Source: Wenzhouxiangellaceae bacterium (GTDB lineage Bacteria; Pseudomonadota; Gammaproteobacteria; Xanthomonadales; Wenzhouxiangellaceae). From it: a DNA stretch of 64,000 bases. Both the position numbers and the translations under genes were made by a program. Shown here piece by piece: positions 1 to 8,031 of this stretch (positions within the stretch are counted from its first letter, which is position 1; the number at the start of each line of letters is the position of its first letter). The stretch lies in NCBI GenBank assembly GCA_028289455.1, contig JANQPN010000032.1:62001-126000 (forward strand). The letters are read 5' to 3'. The notes beneath the pieces were generated by a model that saw only the letters and a list, made by a program, of their open reading frames with translations, was not told the DNA's origin and searched no databases.

Positions 1-10
1 ACATGACGTG

Positions 11-1945
11 TTATTTCTTGCCTTTTAACCGGTGCTTAAACGCAGGCTGCGCGCCACGCAGATTCACTGGCCTGTTTCCGCCGTGTGGGTTCCCGCTGAT
101 TCCACGGTTGAGCTCTTCATCTGTTTCCACTGATATCTCACTGGGAAACGCCTGTTTGCCTATTTCATCAGTTGGGCCAGGCAAGCGCTGTATAACACCC
201 ATCTTTCCAAACTCATAAATCATCTCATTGGTTTGCTCAAGATAAGCGCCTTTCAGACCGCGAAACCAGCTGCTCCGGCGGGAAAATGCTTTTTTCCGCT
301 CAGCCAAATCCGCATCTGCATCACACACGATCTGATAGTCTTCCATTGTCAGAACCTCATTGGGTACTGATCCCGGCCATAACGCAGGCACGTAGGGGTC
401 ATATTCTTCGTCGTAGCCCGACCTGCAGTTCGCCATATCACTATGCCAGGGTATGCCCATCCAACGTGTCAGATCGCCCGGCCCCTGCCAGAAAATCGGG
501 GCATACTCGTCATACACTGTATAGTTGGCGCCGCTGAAAAGCTCCGGCTTGAGAAATTCACCATAGTCCGGTACCGGGATTTCATCAGGCCGGTGTTTAA
601 TCCGGAATGGTGCTTCATACATGGTGTAGAAGCGCATCGGCCAGGTAACTTCGATACCGGGATGAAAAGGCCCGCCCAACAGAAAATCCAGACTTGCCTT
701 GTCGAGCATTTCCGGTTGTTTATCCACTGGTACTTCCTGCAGTGTTTCAGGGCCGAACGTCAATGGATCAGCGCCCGCAGGCCAGTCATCGATAAAATCA
801 CCTTCCGACCATTTCTTCAATGCCTTGTACTGTGTCCAGGTGACTGCCAGAAACCCATCCAGACCCGGCTGATCAACGCTGGGGTTATCACCATACAACC
901 ATGGCCAGCCGTTCCAGTCGTCCAGTTGCGGGTTTGGATTGGTGAAGTAATCCGGGTCCGGATTACGGAAATTCTGAAACACCCGGTTGCGCACTTCACG
1001 ATAGACTTCATCGGTACTGTGCAACTGCTCAAAATATTCCGGTTGGAAAAAGTCATGTGGTGCCTTCCAGCCAAATTCGGTGGCAAAGCCGCGGTTAACC
1101 CATTGCTGCTGGTAGAACTTCTGCAATGTCGGCAGTATGTCTCGGGTAAACAATACATCCTCGTAGGGAATCAGGAAATTGTTGAAACCATATGAGCTGT
1201 TGACATAGGTATCGTAGATCAGGTCATACAGGGTCACTACCGATTTAACATCCGGCGCCGGTTTGGGTGGTGTGCATACCACCCAGGCTGAGGTGACCGG
1301 AATAGTGTCACCGTTCAGTGTTACCTCGGCATGCACAGGCCCATCAGAAACATCATCCCACCAGCCGTCGTTATTGCCGAAGTTGACGGCAGAATTAGGA
1401 TCAACCCAACTACCGGCTTTACCATGTCCGCCAAGAAATATCAGCCTGCCCTGTTCATCCGTACGCAATGCCCCCAGATAAACCTCTGTTCCCATAATCG
1501 AGCTGGTAATCCGGTGCTGTTCACCACCGGCATCAACGCCTTCAACACTGCATGGCGGCGGTGTCATCATCAGCTGCTTACGCTGCTCCCCTTCATAAGC
1601 TGCATTCCGGCGCCGGCTGGGTATCGAAAAAGGCCGGTCCATTACAAAGTTAAACTGGTACCAGGCCGGTTTGGTATTGGCTACCTGAACTGTCCAGCGG
1701 ATAGATGCCGATTCGTCTGCGGTGATTTCTCTGACCACCTGACCTTCAGCATCGTAGCCGTATATTCTGAACCTGGCAGCCTGACGCTTAAGCGCTCCGC
1801 TTTTGTCTTTGTAAAACCCCAGTGGTCTGGGCGGTGGATTATCAACTTCAGGACCGAAAAAAAACTCTGATTCACTGTCACCCACTCTGGCAATACCTAT
1901 CCCCGGGTAAATGGCTGCCCTGACGATCTTTCTGTTATCACTCAT
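11..1945 (-). CDS. LodA-like CTQ-dependent amine/amino-acid oxidase
   Basis: This is a 644-residue member of the LodA/GoxA quinoprotein family, whose characterised members oxidise the amino group of free amino acids such as lysine or glycine using a self-derived cysteine tryptophylquinone (CTQ). The N-terminus shows the family signature YPGIGIARVGDS followed by FFGPE, and the core contains FHPGIEVTWPMR. The probable CTQ precursors are Cys507 (in ANCRSGY) and Trp523 (in ALWPGS), 16 residues apart. There is no signal peptide, as is usual for the family. The start at 1945 is preferred because GGGGAG lies just upstream; a longer in-frame start at 1960 is possible. No LodB-type flavoprotein follows within the window; the next gene downstream would lie past its left edge. 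The substrate cannot be read from sequence. Family assignment is confident. Confidence 0.9.
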   Translation of the reverse strand: MSDNRKIVRAAIYPGIGIARVGDSESEFFFGPEVDNPPPRPLGFYKDKSGALKRQAARFRIYGYDAEGQVVREITADESASIRWTVQVANTKPAWYQFNFVMDRPFSIPSRRRNAAYEGEQRKQLMMTPPPCSVEGVDAGGEQHRITSSIMGTEVYLGALRTDEQGRLIFLGGHGKAGSWVDPNSAVNFGNNDGWWDDVSDGPVHAEVTLNGDTIPVTSAWVVCTPPKPAPDVKSVVTLYDLIYDTYVNSSYGFNNFLIPYEDVLFTRDILPTLQKFYQQQWVNRGFATEFGWKAPHDFFQPEYFEQLHSTDEVYREVRNRVFQNFRNPDPDYFTNPNPQLDDWNGWPWLYGDNPSVDQPGLDGFLAVTWTQYKALKKWSEGDFIDDWPAGADPLTFGPETLQEVPVDKQPEMLDKASLDFLLGGPFHPGIEVTWPMRFYTMYEAPFRIKHRPDEIPVPDYGEFLKPELFSGANYTVYDEYAPIFWQGPGDLTRWMGIPWHSDMANCRSGYDEEYDPYVPALWPGSVPNEVLTMEDYQIVCDADADLAERKKAFSRRSSWFRGLKGAYLEQTNEMIYEFGKMGVIQRLPGPTDEIGKQAFPSEISVETDEELNRGISGNPHGGNRPVNLRGAQPAFKHRLKGKK

Positions 1946-2336
1946 GATCTCCCCTCGCAATCAAAAGCACGTCCCTGGCGGGCCATGCACGCTGATGTTT
2001 CTCTGTTGCTCACAACAGAGCCGAAGGCGTGACGTTCAAGTGGCAACCCCTTGCCGGGAATGTGTATCCCTGTGTGATCAGCAACGCAAATCCGGCAGCC
2101 CCACTACCTGGTTCACATCGCGCCCCTTAAATTTATAAAAGCAAATCAGCCGGTGTTTTGCAACCGTGCATTCTTCAAAGAAACAACCGGCCAACCTATA
2201 AATAGCCCATAAGTCATGGTTTATAAAAGCTTTTTTTTAACCTGTCGTGCGCAACGTTCATAGCAACGAATTACACCTTCCAAATATCCTCAACCCGGCT
2301 AAAGTAAGTGCAAAATAACTATTCCCAATAATAAAA
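1946..2336. promoter_or_regulatory. Divergent intergenic region between lodA-like gene and propeller lipoprotein
   Basis: These 391 bases separate two divergently read genes and should hold both promoters. No coding sequence is supported. The 11-mer TTTATAAAAGC occurs twice as a direct repeat, at 2132-2142 and 2220-2230 (88 bases apart), and the second copy runs into a T8 tract. I cannot assign clear -35/-10 boxes. The repeat could be a paired regulator site or a chance AT-rich match. Confidence 0.4.
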
Positions 2337-3851
2337 ATGACGATGACCAAGCAATTTTGCCTTTTATTATTCGGCTTTGTATGCATCGGCTGTTCCCAGC
2401 AATCTGATAGTAGCTCTGTTGACAACGAACCGGACAGTGCACCATCACAGACTGGACTTGTCGGTACCTGGTATGCCGAACCGGTATTCAATAACACTAC
2501 CGGTCATGTAGCATTCGAGATAATTAATAATCAGCAGGCGCAGCTGGAAGCCAGATTATTACTGCTTGATATCGACGCCTCGCCTATCCCGGTAGGCAAC
2601 ATCACAATTGAAGGCAATCAGCTGAAAATGGGCTCCACAGCTTTTACTCTGGGAGCAGATCTGCGTAGTTTCAGCGGTTCACTGCCCTCCTCAGTGGTGC
2701 CGGTTCATGACATTCCCATGACATTCAACAAAGTCGCAGAACTACCATCGGATGCGGAACCATCTTCAGCACTGCCAGAGGCCACCATCAGCTGGCAGTT
2801 TCAAACAGGAGGCCCTGTATGGAGCGGCATTGAATATCATGAAGGCCGGGTATATTTTGGCAGTGATGACGGTAGTTTATATGCCTTGGATGCCCTTACC
2901 GGTGAACAAATCTGGCAATTTGACATCGGTTCTACCCTGCGTGCCCGCCCCGTTATTGCCGGTGAGCATTTACTGGCCCAGGCAGACAATGGATATCTTT
3001 ACCGGTTGGACCTGCACGGCGGCAGCCTTGAATGGCAAGCTCAGCTGCAAGACTCCCCTCAGCCAAGGTTATCTTCTGGTGATCCAGGGTTTAACTATGA
3101 TTATTATGCTTCAGCTGCGGTGGTTGCTGATCAGCATATTTACATCGGCAGCGCAGACGGCCGTCTGCAGGCAGTCAACCTGCAGGATGGCAGCAATATC
3201 TGGTCATTCACTACACAGGGGCCGATTACCACAACACCGGCAATTACCACTGACCAGGTGATTATTGGCAGTCATGATGGCAATGTTTATGCTCTGGATC
3301 CGGCCACCGGCCGGCTACTATGGCAATATGATACCGGCGCACCGGTCACCTCCTCTCCAGCTGTTTATCAGGAGATGGTAATAACCGGCAGCAGAAGCTA
3401 CGACATCATTGCCCTCAATCTTGCTAATGGCACACCGGTTTGGAACAGCTATTATTGGTTCTCATGGGTGGAATCATCGCCTGTTGTGAGTGACGACATT
3501 GCCTATATCGGTTCATCAGATGCCCAGCTGATATCTGCCATTGATGCTGCAACCGGACAACAACGGTGGCAATTCGATACTGGCGGATCAGCCTGGATGC
3601 AACCGGCAGTCAGTGATACCGCTGTATTTATCGGTTCAGTCGGCGTCGCTGATTATCTGGTCGACCATCAGGCGGCTTTTTACGCAATAGATAAAAACAC
3701 CGGCCTTGGTATATGGCAGTTGCAGATGCAACGTCCACCTGAAGCAGCCATGTGGGGTTTTGCTTCCAGCCCGGCAATTGGTGCGAACCATGTATTCGTA
3801 GGCAATCTGGATGGAACTGTCTACGCAATACCGGTCAACCCAGCACATTAA
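2337..3851 (+). CDS. PQQ-like beta-propeller lipoprotein
   Basis: The 504-residue protein begins with a lipoprotein signal peptide (lipobox VCIGC), so it is probably anchored in the envelope. After about 130 residues of other sequence come six or seven blades of the PQQ-repeat type, each with patterns such as VYFGSDDGSLYALDALTG followed by W-x-F (also YIGSADGRLQAVN, IIGSHDGNVYALDP, VFVGNLDGTVYA). This is the BamB/PQQ_2 propeller fold. It lacks the calcium and PQQ ligands expected of a quinoprotein dehydrogenase, so a binding or scaffold role is more likely than catalysis. It is divergent from the first lodA-like gene and lies 16 bases upstream of the DUF1579 gene, with which it is probably cotranscribed. 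A second start at 2343 is equally possible. Confidence 0.8.
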   Translation: MTMTKQFCLLLFGFVCIGCSQQSDSSSVDNEPDSAPSQTGLVGTWYAEPVFNNTTGHVAFEIINNQQAQLEARLLLLDIDASPIPVGNITIEGNQLKMGSTAFTLGADLRSFSGSLPSSVVPVHDIPMTFNKVAELPSDAEPSSALPEATISWQFQTGGPVWSGIEYHEGRVYFGSDDGSLYALDALTGEQIWQFDIGSTLRARPVIAGEHLLAQADNGYLYRLDLHGGSLEWQAQLQDSPQPRLSSGDPGFNYDYYASAAVVADQHIYIGSADGRLQAVNLQDGSNIWSFTTQGPITTTPAITTDQVIIGSHDGNVYALDPATGRLLWQYDTGAPVTSSPAVYQEMVITGSRSYDIIALNLANGTPVWNSYYWFSWVESSPVVSDDIAYIGSSDAQLISAIDAATGQQRWQFDTGGSAWMQPAVSDTAVFIGSVGVADYLVDHQAAFYAIDKNTGLGIWQLQMQRPPEAAMWGFASSPAIGANHVFVGNLDGTVYAIPVNPAH

Positions 3852-3867
3852 TCGAGAACTATTTCAA

Positions 3868-4506
3868 ATGCATTCACTATTCAAAACAGTTCTGCTGGCG
3901 ATTTTTTACTGCACAATGTATGCAAACAGCAATTTATACGCCCAACACCAGCCAACAGGCAATATGGATGCCATGTTTGGACCGGCGACTGCCGTTAATC
4001 AAGGTGTGGGCATGACCGATGAAATCCGACAGGCATTAAAGCCAGGCAAAAATCACCAATTACTCAGCAAACTGGTTGGACAATGGTCTGTCAGTGGTGT
4101 TGCCGGTCGCAATTCCAACCCAGTCAAACAAACCGCAGAAGTAACTGAGCTACTGGATGGCGCCTGGTTTGAAATGCGTGTATTTTCCGACAACGTACTG
4201 CAGCGGATCATACACTTTGGCTATGACGGCTATCGGAAGAGCTTCGCCATGTGGGAAATCGGTCTGGGGTTTACTTCTCCTCAATCACGAGCTGGCAGTC
4301 TCAGCGAGAATAACAATGAACTGCAATTCCGACGCAGCTACACTATTCGGCGGCAAAACCAGCCGACCACCATCACTGAGCAACTGGTTATATCTCTGCT
4401 AACTGCTGATTCATTTTCATGGGAGTCACATGAAACCATAGGAGATCAGGCACCACGGCTGCAAAAGTCAGTCACATTCAATCGATTGATAACTGATGCC
4501 CGCTGA
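3868..4506 (+). CDS. DUF1579-type secreted protein
   Basis: A 212-residue protein with a hydrophobic N-terminal export signal (SLFKTVLLAIFYCTMYANS). The body matches the DUF1579 pattern: a G-x-W strand near the start (LVGQWSVSG), a central GAWFEMRVFSD stretch, and FGYDGYRKSFAMWEI. The family is thought to form a small barrel and has no established activity. The start at 3868 is chosen because it places the signal peptide at the N-terminus; upstream in-frame codons overlap the preceding gene. It probably forms a two-gene unit with the propeller lipoprotein. Confidence 0.65.
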   Translation: MHSLFKTVLLAIFYCTMYANSNLYAQHQPTGNMDAMFGPATAVNQGVGMTDEIRQALKPGKNHQLLSKLVGQWSVSGVAGRNSNPVKQTAEVTELLDGAWFEMRVFSDNVLQRIIHFGYDGYRKSFAMWEIGLGFTSPQSRAGSLSENNNELQFRRSYTIRRQNQPTTITEQLVISLLTADSFSWESHETIGDQAPRLQKSVTFNRLITDAR

Positions 4507-4542
4507 TATCAGATAACCATGCGGAGCAAAGCCCCTGACCGC

Positions 4543-5805
4543 TTACTCTCCCAGTTGCTGCTCGAACATCTCGCGGTGCCCAGCTCCTGCGAGCCCTTCC
4601 AGATTCAGCAGCAGGCTTTCTGTCGTTTTAACCGGCTCAGGCAGCAATACTTGTAAAAAGCGCATAAACTTTTCCCTTCCCAGAGCGGTTTCCAATTTAG
4701 ACAGCAACAGGGGCGCTTTGCGGTATTGAACCAGATACGGTCCTCTGACCGTGTCACCTTCACGCCAGATTCGAGGCAACTCCTGATCGGCTATTTGTTC
4801 AGCAAAAGCCTCAAGCATTTCCTGATGCGCTGACTCTCCGAAATACTCACGTACCGCCATGGTTCCCAGATATTCAGCAAATCCTTCATTAATCCAGTTA
4901 TCAACCGTGTCAAACTTGGCGCCTCTGCTCCAGTAATGGGCAAACTCATGACAAACAAAGCGCATCAGTGGTGCTGGTTCAGTGTCTGCAATATCGGTAA
5001 AAACAATATAGTTTTCACGTGCATAACCACTGGATGGGCGCTCGGTGATAAGTAATCTGCCATCAGGCAACGGGTTGTTTTTACCAAACCGCGTATTTAA
5101 GAAATCACGGCATTTTAATGCCGCATTTACCAGCTTATCCGTACCTAGCCGATGCTCGCGCAAATCGTATATTTCAAACCCCTGTTGCCGGGAAATATGA
5201 AATGATTTGGACATTGCAAAGGCTATATCCAGGCGTGGATCTGTATTATTGATTTTGATGCCATTGTCAGTAGTTGTCGCTGCGCCAGTCGTTACACCCT
5301 GCCAACCCTGGCCAATATCGATGGCAAGCTCAACTGATAATAATTTGTTGAAGCGCTGATCAATGGGGAACCAGAATGAATCAACATTCAGCTCGACCAT
5401 GTCCGGGGTTATGCTGTTGATCCGGTTCTCCATAGGTTCCGGCAATAAAATGCCGTTATAACTGATTTGAATCTGTCTCGGTTGATCAGAATCGGCAAAC
5501 TCCACTGTTACCGCCCAGTACTCTCCAAACCCCGATTGGCGTTTGATTTCGGAACTGGCAACACCTGCCCCGGAAACTTTGAAATCGCTAAGTGTTTCAC
5601 GCAACAGAAATGTCGCGGCTGTTTCATTTGTATCAAAAACCGTTATCTGCCAGTCAGCAGCAAGATGCCCGGATTCAGGGTTTATTTTCAGTGTGCCCTG
5701 ATAATGGTAATCCGCATCCGCAGATGTTGAAGATGCGTTCTGCGCAATTGAGACACTGCAGCAGATCAGTGCAAAAGATATAAAAAAATACTTTACCGGA
5801 TACAT
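4543..5805 (-). CDS. M1-like (gluzincin) secreted metallopeptidase
   Basis: A 420-residue exported protein (signal peptide YFFISFALICCSVSIAQ). An N-terminal beta-rich half of about 200 residues is followed by a peptidase domain with the zinc motif HEFAH (His286, Glu287, His290) and a downstream NEGFAEY supplying the third ligand Glu307. This is the M1/gluzincin arrangement, but the spacing is HEXXH-X16-E rather than the usual X18. It is much shorter than full aminopeptidase N-type enzymes (about 850 residues). It is convergent with the DUF1579 gene (37-base gap). The start at 5805 is preferred to 5820 because it gives a compact signal peptide. The substrate is unknown. Confidence 0.75.
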   Translation of the reverse strand: MYPVKYFFISFALICCSVSIAQNASSTSADADYHYQGTLKINPESGHLAADWQITVFDTNETAATFLLRETLSDFKVSGAGVASSEIKRQSGFGEYWAVTVEFADSDQPRQIQISYNGILLPEPMENRINSITPDMVELNVDSFWFPIDQRFNKLLSVELAIDIGQGWQGVTTGAATTTDNGIKINNTDPRLDIAFAMSKSFHISRQQGFEIYDLREHRLGTDKLVNAALKCRDFLNTRFGKNNPLPDGRLLITERPSSGYARENYIVFTDIADTEPAPLMRFVCHEFAHYWSRGAKFDTVDNWINEGFAEYLGTMAVREYFGESAHQEMLEAFAEQIADQELPRIWREGDTVRGPYLVQYRKAPLLLSKLETALGREKFMRFLQVLLPEPVKTTESLLLNLEGLAGAGHREMFEQQLGE

Positions 5806-6144
5806 AATCGAGAACCTCAATGGTTATTGTTATCAGCTAATCATTGATCCGGACAGCTGTGGTGGCCCTTCCAAATCAGTTTATTGGATGCCGCTTGGGC
5901 CGGTTTGGGTTTAAACAAAACGACTGCTGGAAATCCAATGGGAAATCATGCAGAATGAATGTCAGGGGTTAATATCAATAGGGGGAACGCGCTGATTCTT
6001 TCAGCCTGAGGCTAACAGGGGAACATGCCGGCATCAGCTGTGCATTTTAGTTTTAATTCCTTTGTGGCATTCTTAATGGCTAGGTTCAGTGCCGTTTTCA
6101 CCTATGGATGGCAATCCGCCAACAGAGTGAAAACGGAGGGCGTC
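5806..6144. promoter_or_regulatory. Divergent leader with a 10-bp hairpin at the heme-lipoprotein RBS
   Basis: This 339-base gap separates the divergent peptidase and heme-lipoprotein genes. Just before the latter, CCGTTTTCAC (6092-6101) is repeated inverted as GTGAAAACGG (6127-6136), and a smaller stem GGAT/ATCC lies inside the loop. The right arm runs into the Shine-Dalgarno GGAGGG (6135-6140), eight bases before the ATG at 6145. The element could be an RNA hairpin that limits translation or a dyad operator. An in-frame ATG at 6025 exists but has no RBS and would not begin with a signal peptide. Confidence 0.5.
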
Positions 6145-7983
6145 ATGAACCAATTCAAGCTAGATACCATAACCACAAAACTGACTGTGCTGATCCTGGC
6201 AGCCTGTCTGATCATCATCGGTTGTCAGAATAATAACAATGCACCGGCAGATGCCGGGGAACAGCCGGATACTGAAACAGAATCGCTGGCGGTCACTGAT
6301 GACAATGCTACCGATGCCACACAGGGCACACCGGTATTTTTCAGCAACACCGCCTATCAGGTACCTCATGACGCACCGGCACCGGTAGACGATACCAGCC
6401 AACAGTTAACCAATCTGGCCAATTTTGCCTGGCAGGAATTTATCGCACTGAACTGGCCTTCCAGTTACAACAGTGCAGCACCTTACCGCGGCCAGCCTGA
6501 CACCTCCAAAACAGCTGTTGATTTTGCCCAGCCGAACAGCAGCGGTGAGCTGGTATGGCAAACCTACAAGCACCGTGTCGAAATTTACCCAATGGCGGAT
6601 TCCAACGGTAATTATCCGGACTACCCGACCAGTTTTAACGTACCACCGGCATATACATATCGTGGCGTTGACGGCGGAGAAATTCCTGAATGCGGTGCCT
6701 ATAACTCACAAACCGGCACCTGGGCAGTCAACGCTTCATCCACACTCGGCGATGTTCACCTGTTCAATAACCTGGATGAAACCAGTGAAATCAACTTATG
6801 CACTCTGTTCACTGATGGCGACCCCAACGATCCTGGTACTGAACCCCCACAAAATACGCCGCTATACATGGGTCTGCCCAAACAGCCCAGGCGGTTTATT
6901 TACGAAGCCAAAGCTAATGCGATCATGTTTGATTACATCGTCGGCAACAATTATTACCAGAAAGCCGTCAGGCAAATCGCCCAGGAGAACACCTATCAGG
7001 CAGTGCGCAATCAGAACCTCGGTGGCCTGGCCCCCTGCCCTGATACCGCTGATCCGATCATTTGTTTCCCGCCGGGGGTTAGTGACGAAAACGGTTCGGA
7101 AGGAACTATTCTGGTCAAAGCCACCTGGCGTCAACTGACACTGGATGAATACAACAGCGGGCGGTATCTGACTGCGCCTATCATCCGTTACCGCAACCCT
7201 GATCCCAGCAATACAGAAGCATTCTGTTACGAAACCATTGATGCCGCGCCCACAGAAAGCACCCTCCCATACGGGTTAACCGGACTCCATATCATCCATA
7301 AAACAACCAATTACCCGACCTTTGTATTTGCTACCTTCGAACAGGTCGATAACCTGAATTCCGGCCTGCCCGACAGCAGCCTGTTCTATTACAACCGCAA
7401 CTCAACACCACCGATTCTTCCAGGCAAACAGACGGTGACATCCAGAGCACATCCCATTTCTGATGAAACCAACGATGTAACCAGCCAGGTACATCTGCAG
7501 CTTCGTCAGTTACTGGCTGACAACGGACTGTCAGATTCAGTGTGGCTGTATTACAAACTGATCGGTGTACAGGGCGCAGCCACTGATCCTTCAGACACCG
7601 AAGGCACCGATTACTTCCTGGCAAATATCGTCACTGAGACCAATGAAGCACTGCGCAGCTTCAGCGGCACATTGAATAACAATACCGGTACCATCAATCC
7701 TCAAAACACCAATCTGCGAAAAGGCCAGACGGCTTTCACCGGCGGTGGCTGTAAAGGTTGTCACGGCAATGCCCAGGTAGGACCAACTGTTACTGCCGGT
7801 TCGCCGACACCAGACCCATCTACTCTGATCGCTTCCGACTTCAGCTTTATTACTCAGAATGCCCCCTTTGACGGGGAACCCGATGCCATCAATCAACCAT
7901 TGCTGAAAGAAGTTGAAGGTGGTGAATGGTATCCCGAACAGACTGCGGCCAATCAGACAGCAGCTGGCGGCGGCCAGCAATAA
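6145..7983 (+). CDS. Lipoprotein with a C-terminal c-type heme motif
   Basis: A 612-residue protein with a lipoprotein signal (LIIIGC) and an Asn/Asp-rich linker. A large body follows (WQEFIALNWPSSY and many aromatic/Pro-rich segments) with no domain I can name. Near the C-terminus is a single heme-c attachment motif CKGCH (Cys536, Cys539, His540). No Met or His occurs after this motif, so a classical distal axial ligand is missing from the C-terminal tail. It lies 48 bases upstream of a lodA-like gene and is the first gene of the operon with lodA-like and lodB-like genes. An electron-accepting role for the CTQ enzyme is attractive but inferred. The start at 6145 has the RBS GGAGGG. Confidence 0.75.
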   Translation: MNQFKLDTITTKLTVLILAACLIIIGCQNNNNAPADAGEQPDTETESLAVTDDNATDATQGTPVFFSNTAYQVPHDAPAPVDDTSQQLTNLANFAWQEFIALNWPSSYNSAAPYRGQPDTSKTAVDFAQPNSSGELVWQTYKHRVEIYPMADSNGNYPDYPTSFNVPPAYTYRGVDGGEIPECGAYNSQTGTWAVNASSTLGDVHLFNNLDETSEINLCTLFTDGDPNDPGTEPPQNTPLYMGLPKQPRRFIYEAKANAIMFDYIVGNNYYQKAVRQIAQENTYQAVRNQNLGGLAPCPDTADPIICFPPGVSDENGSEGTILVKATWRQLTLDEYNSGRYLTAPIIRYRNPDPSNTEAFCYETIDAAPTESTLPYGLTGLHIIHKTTNYPTFVFATFEQVDNLNSGLPDSSLFYYNRNSTPPILPGKQTVTSRAHPISDETNDVTSQVHLQLRQLLADNGLSDSVWLYYKLIGVQGAATDPSDTEGTDYFLANIVTETNEALRSFSGTLNNNTGTINPQNTNLRKGQTAFTGGGCKGCHGNAQVGPTVTAGSPTPDPSTLIASDFSFITQNAPFDGEPDAINQPLLKEVEGGEWYPEQTAANQTAAGGGQQ

Positions 7984-8031
7984 GCCATTTTCGGGATAGC
8001 ACACAGAATCAGATAAATAGAGGGTAAGCAG

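Noticed and set aside
443..1195. 250-codon plus-strand frame opposite the first lodA-like gene
   Set aside because: Overlaps a confidently assigned gene on the other strand and shows no protein motif.
2337..3851. PQQ-dependent dehydrogenase
   Set aside because: Blades are of the PQQ-like type, but calcium/PQQ ligands and the usual length are missing; called a propeller lipoprotein instead.
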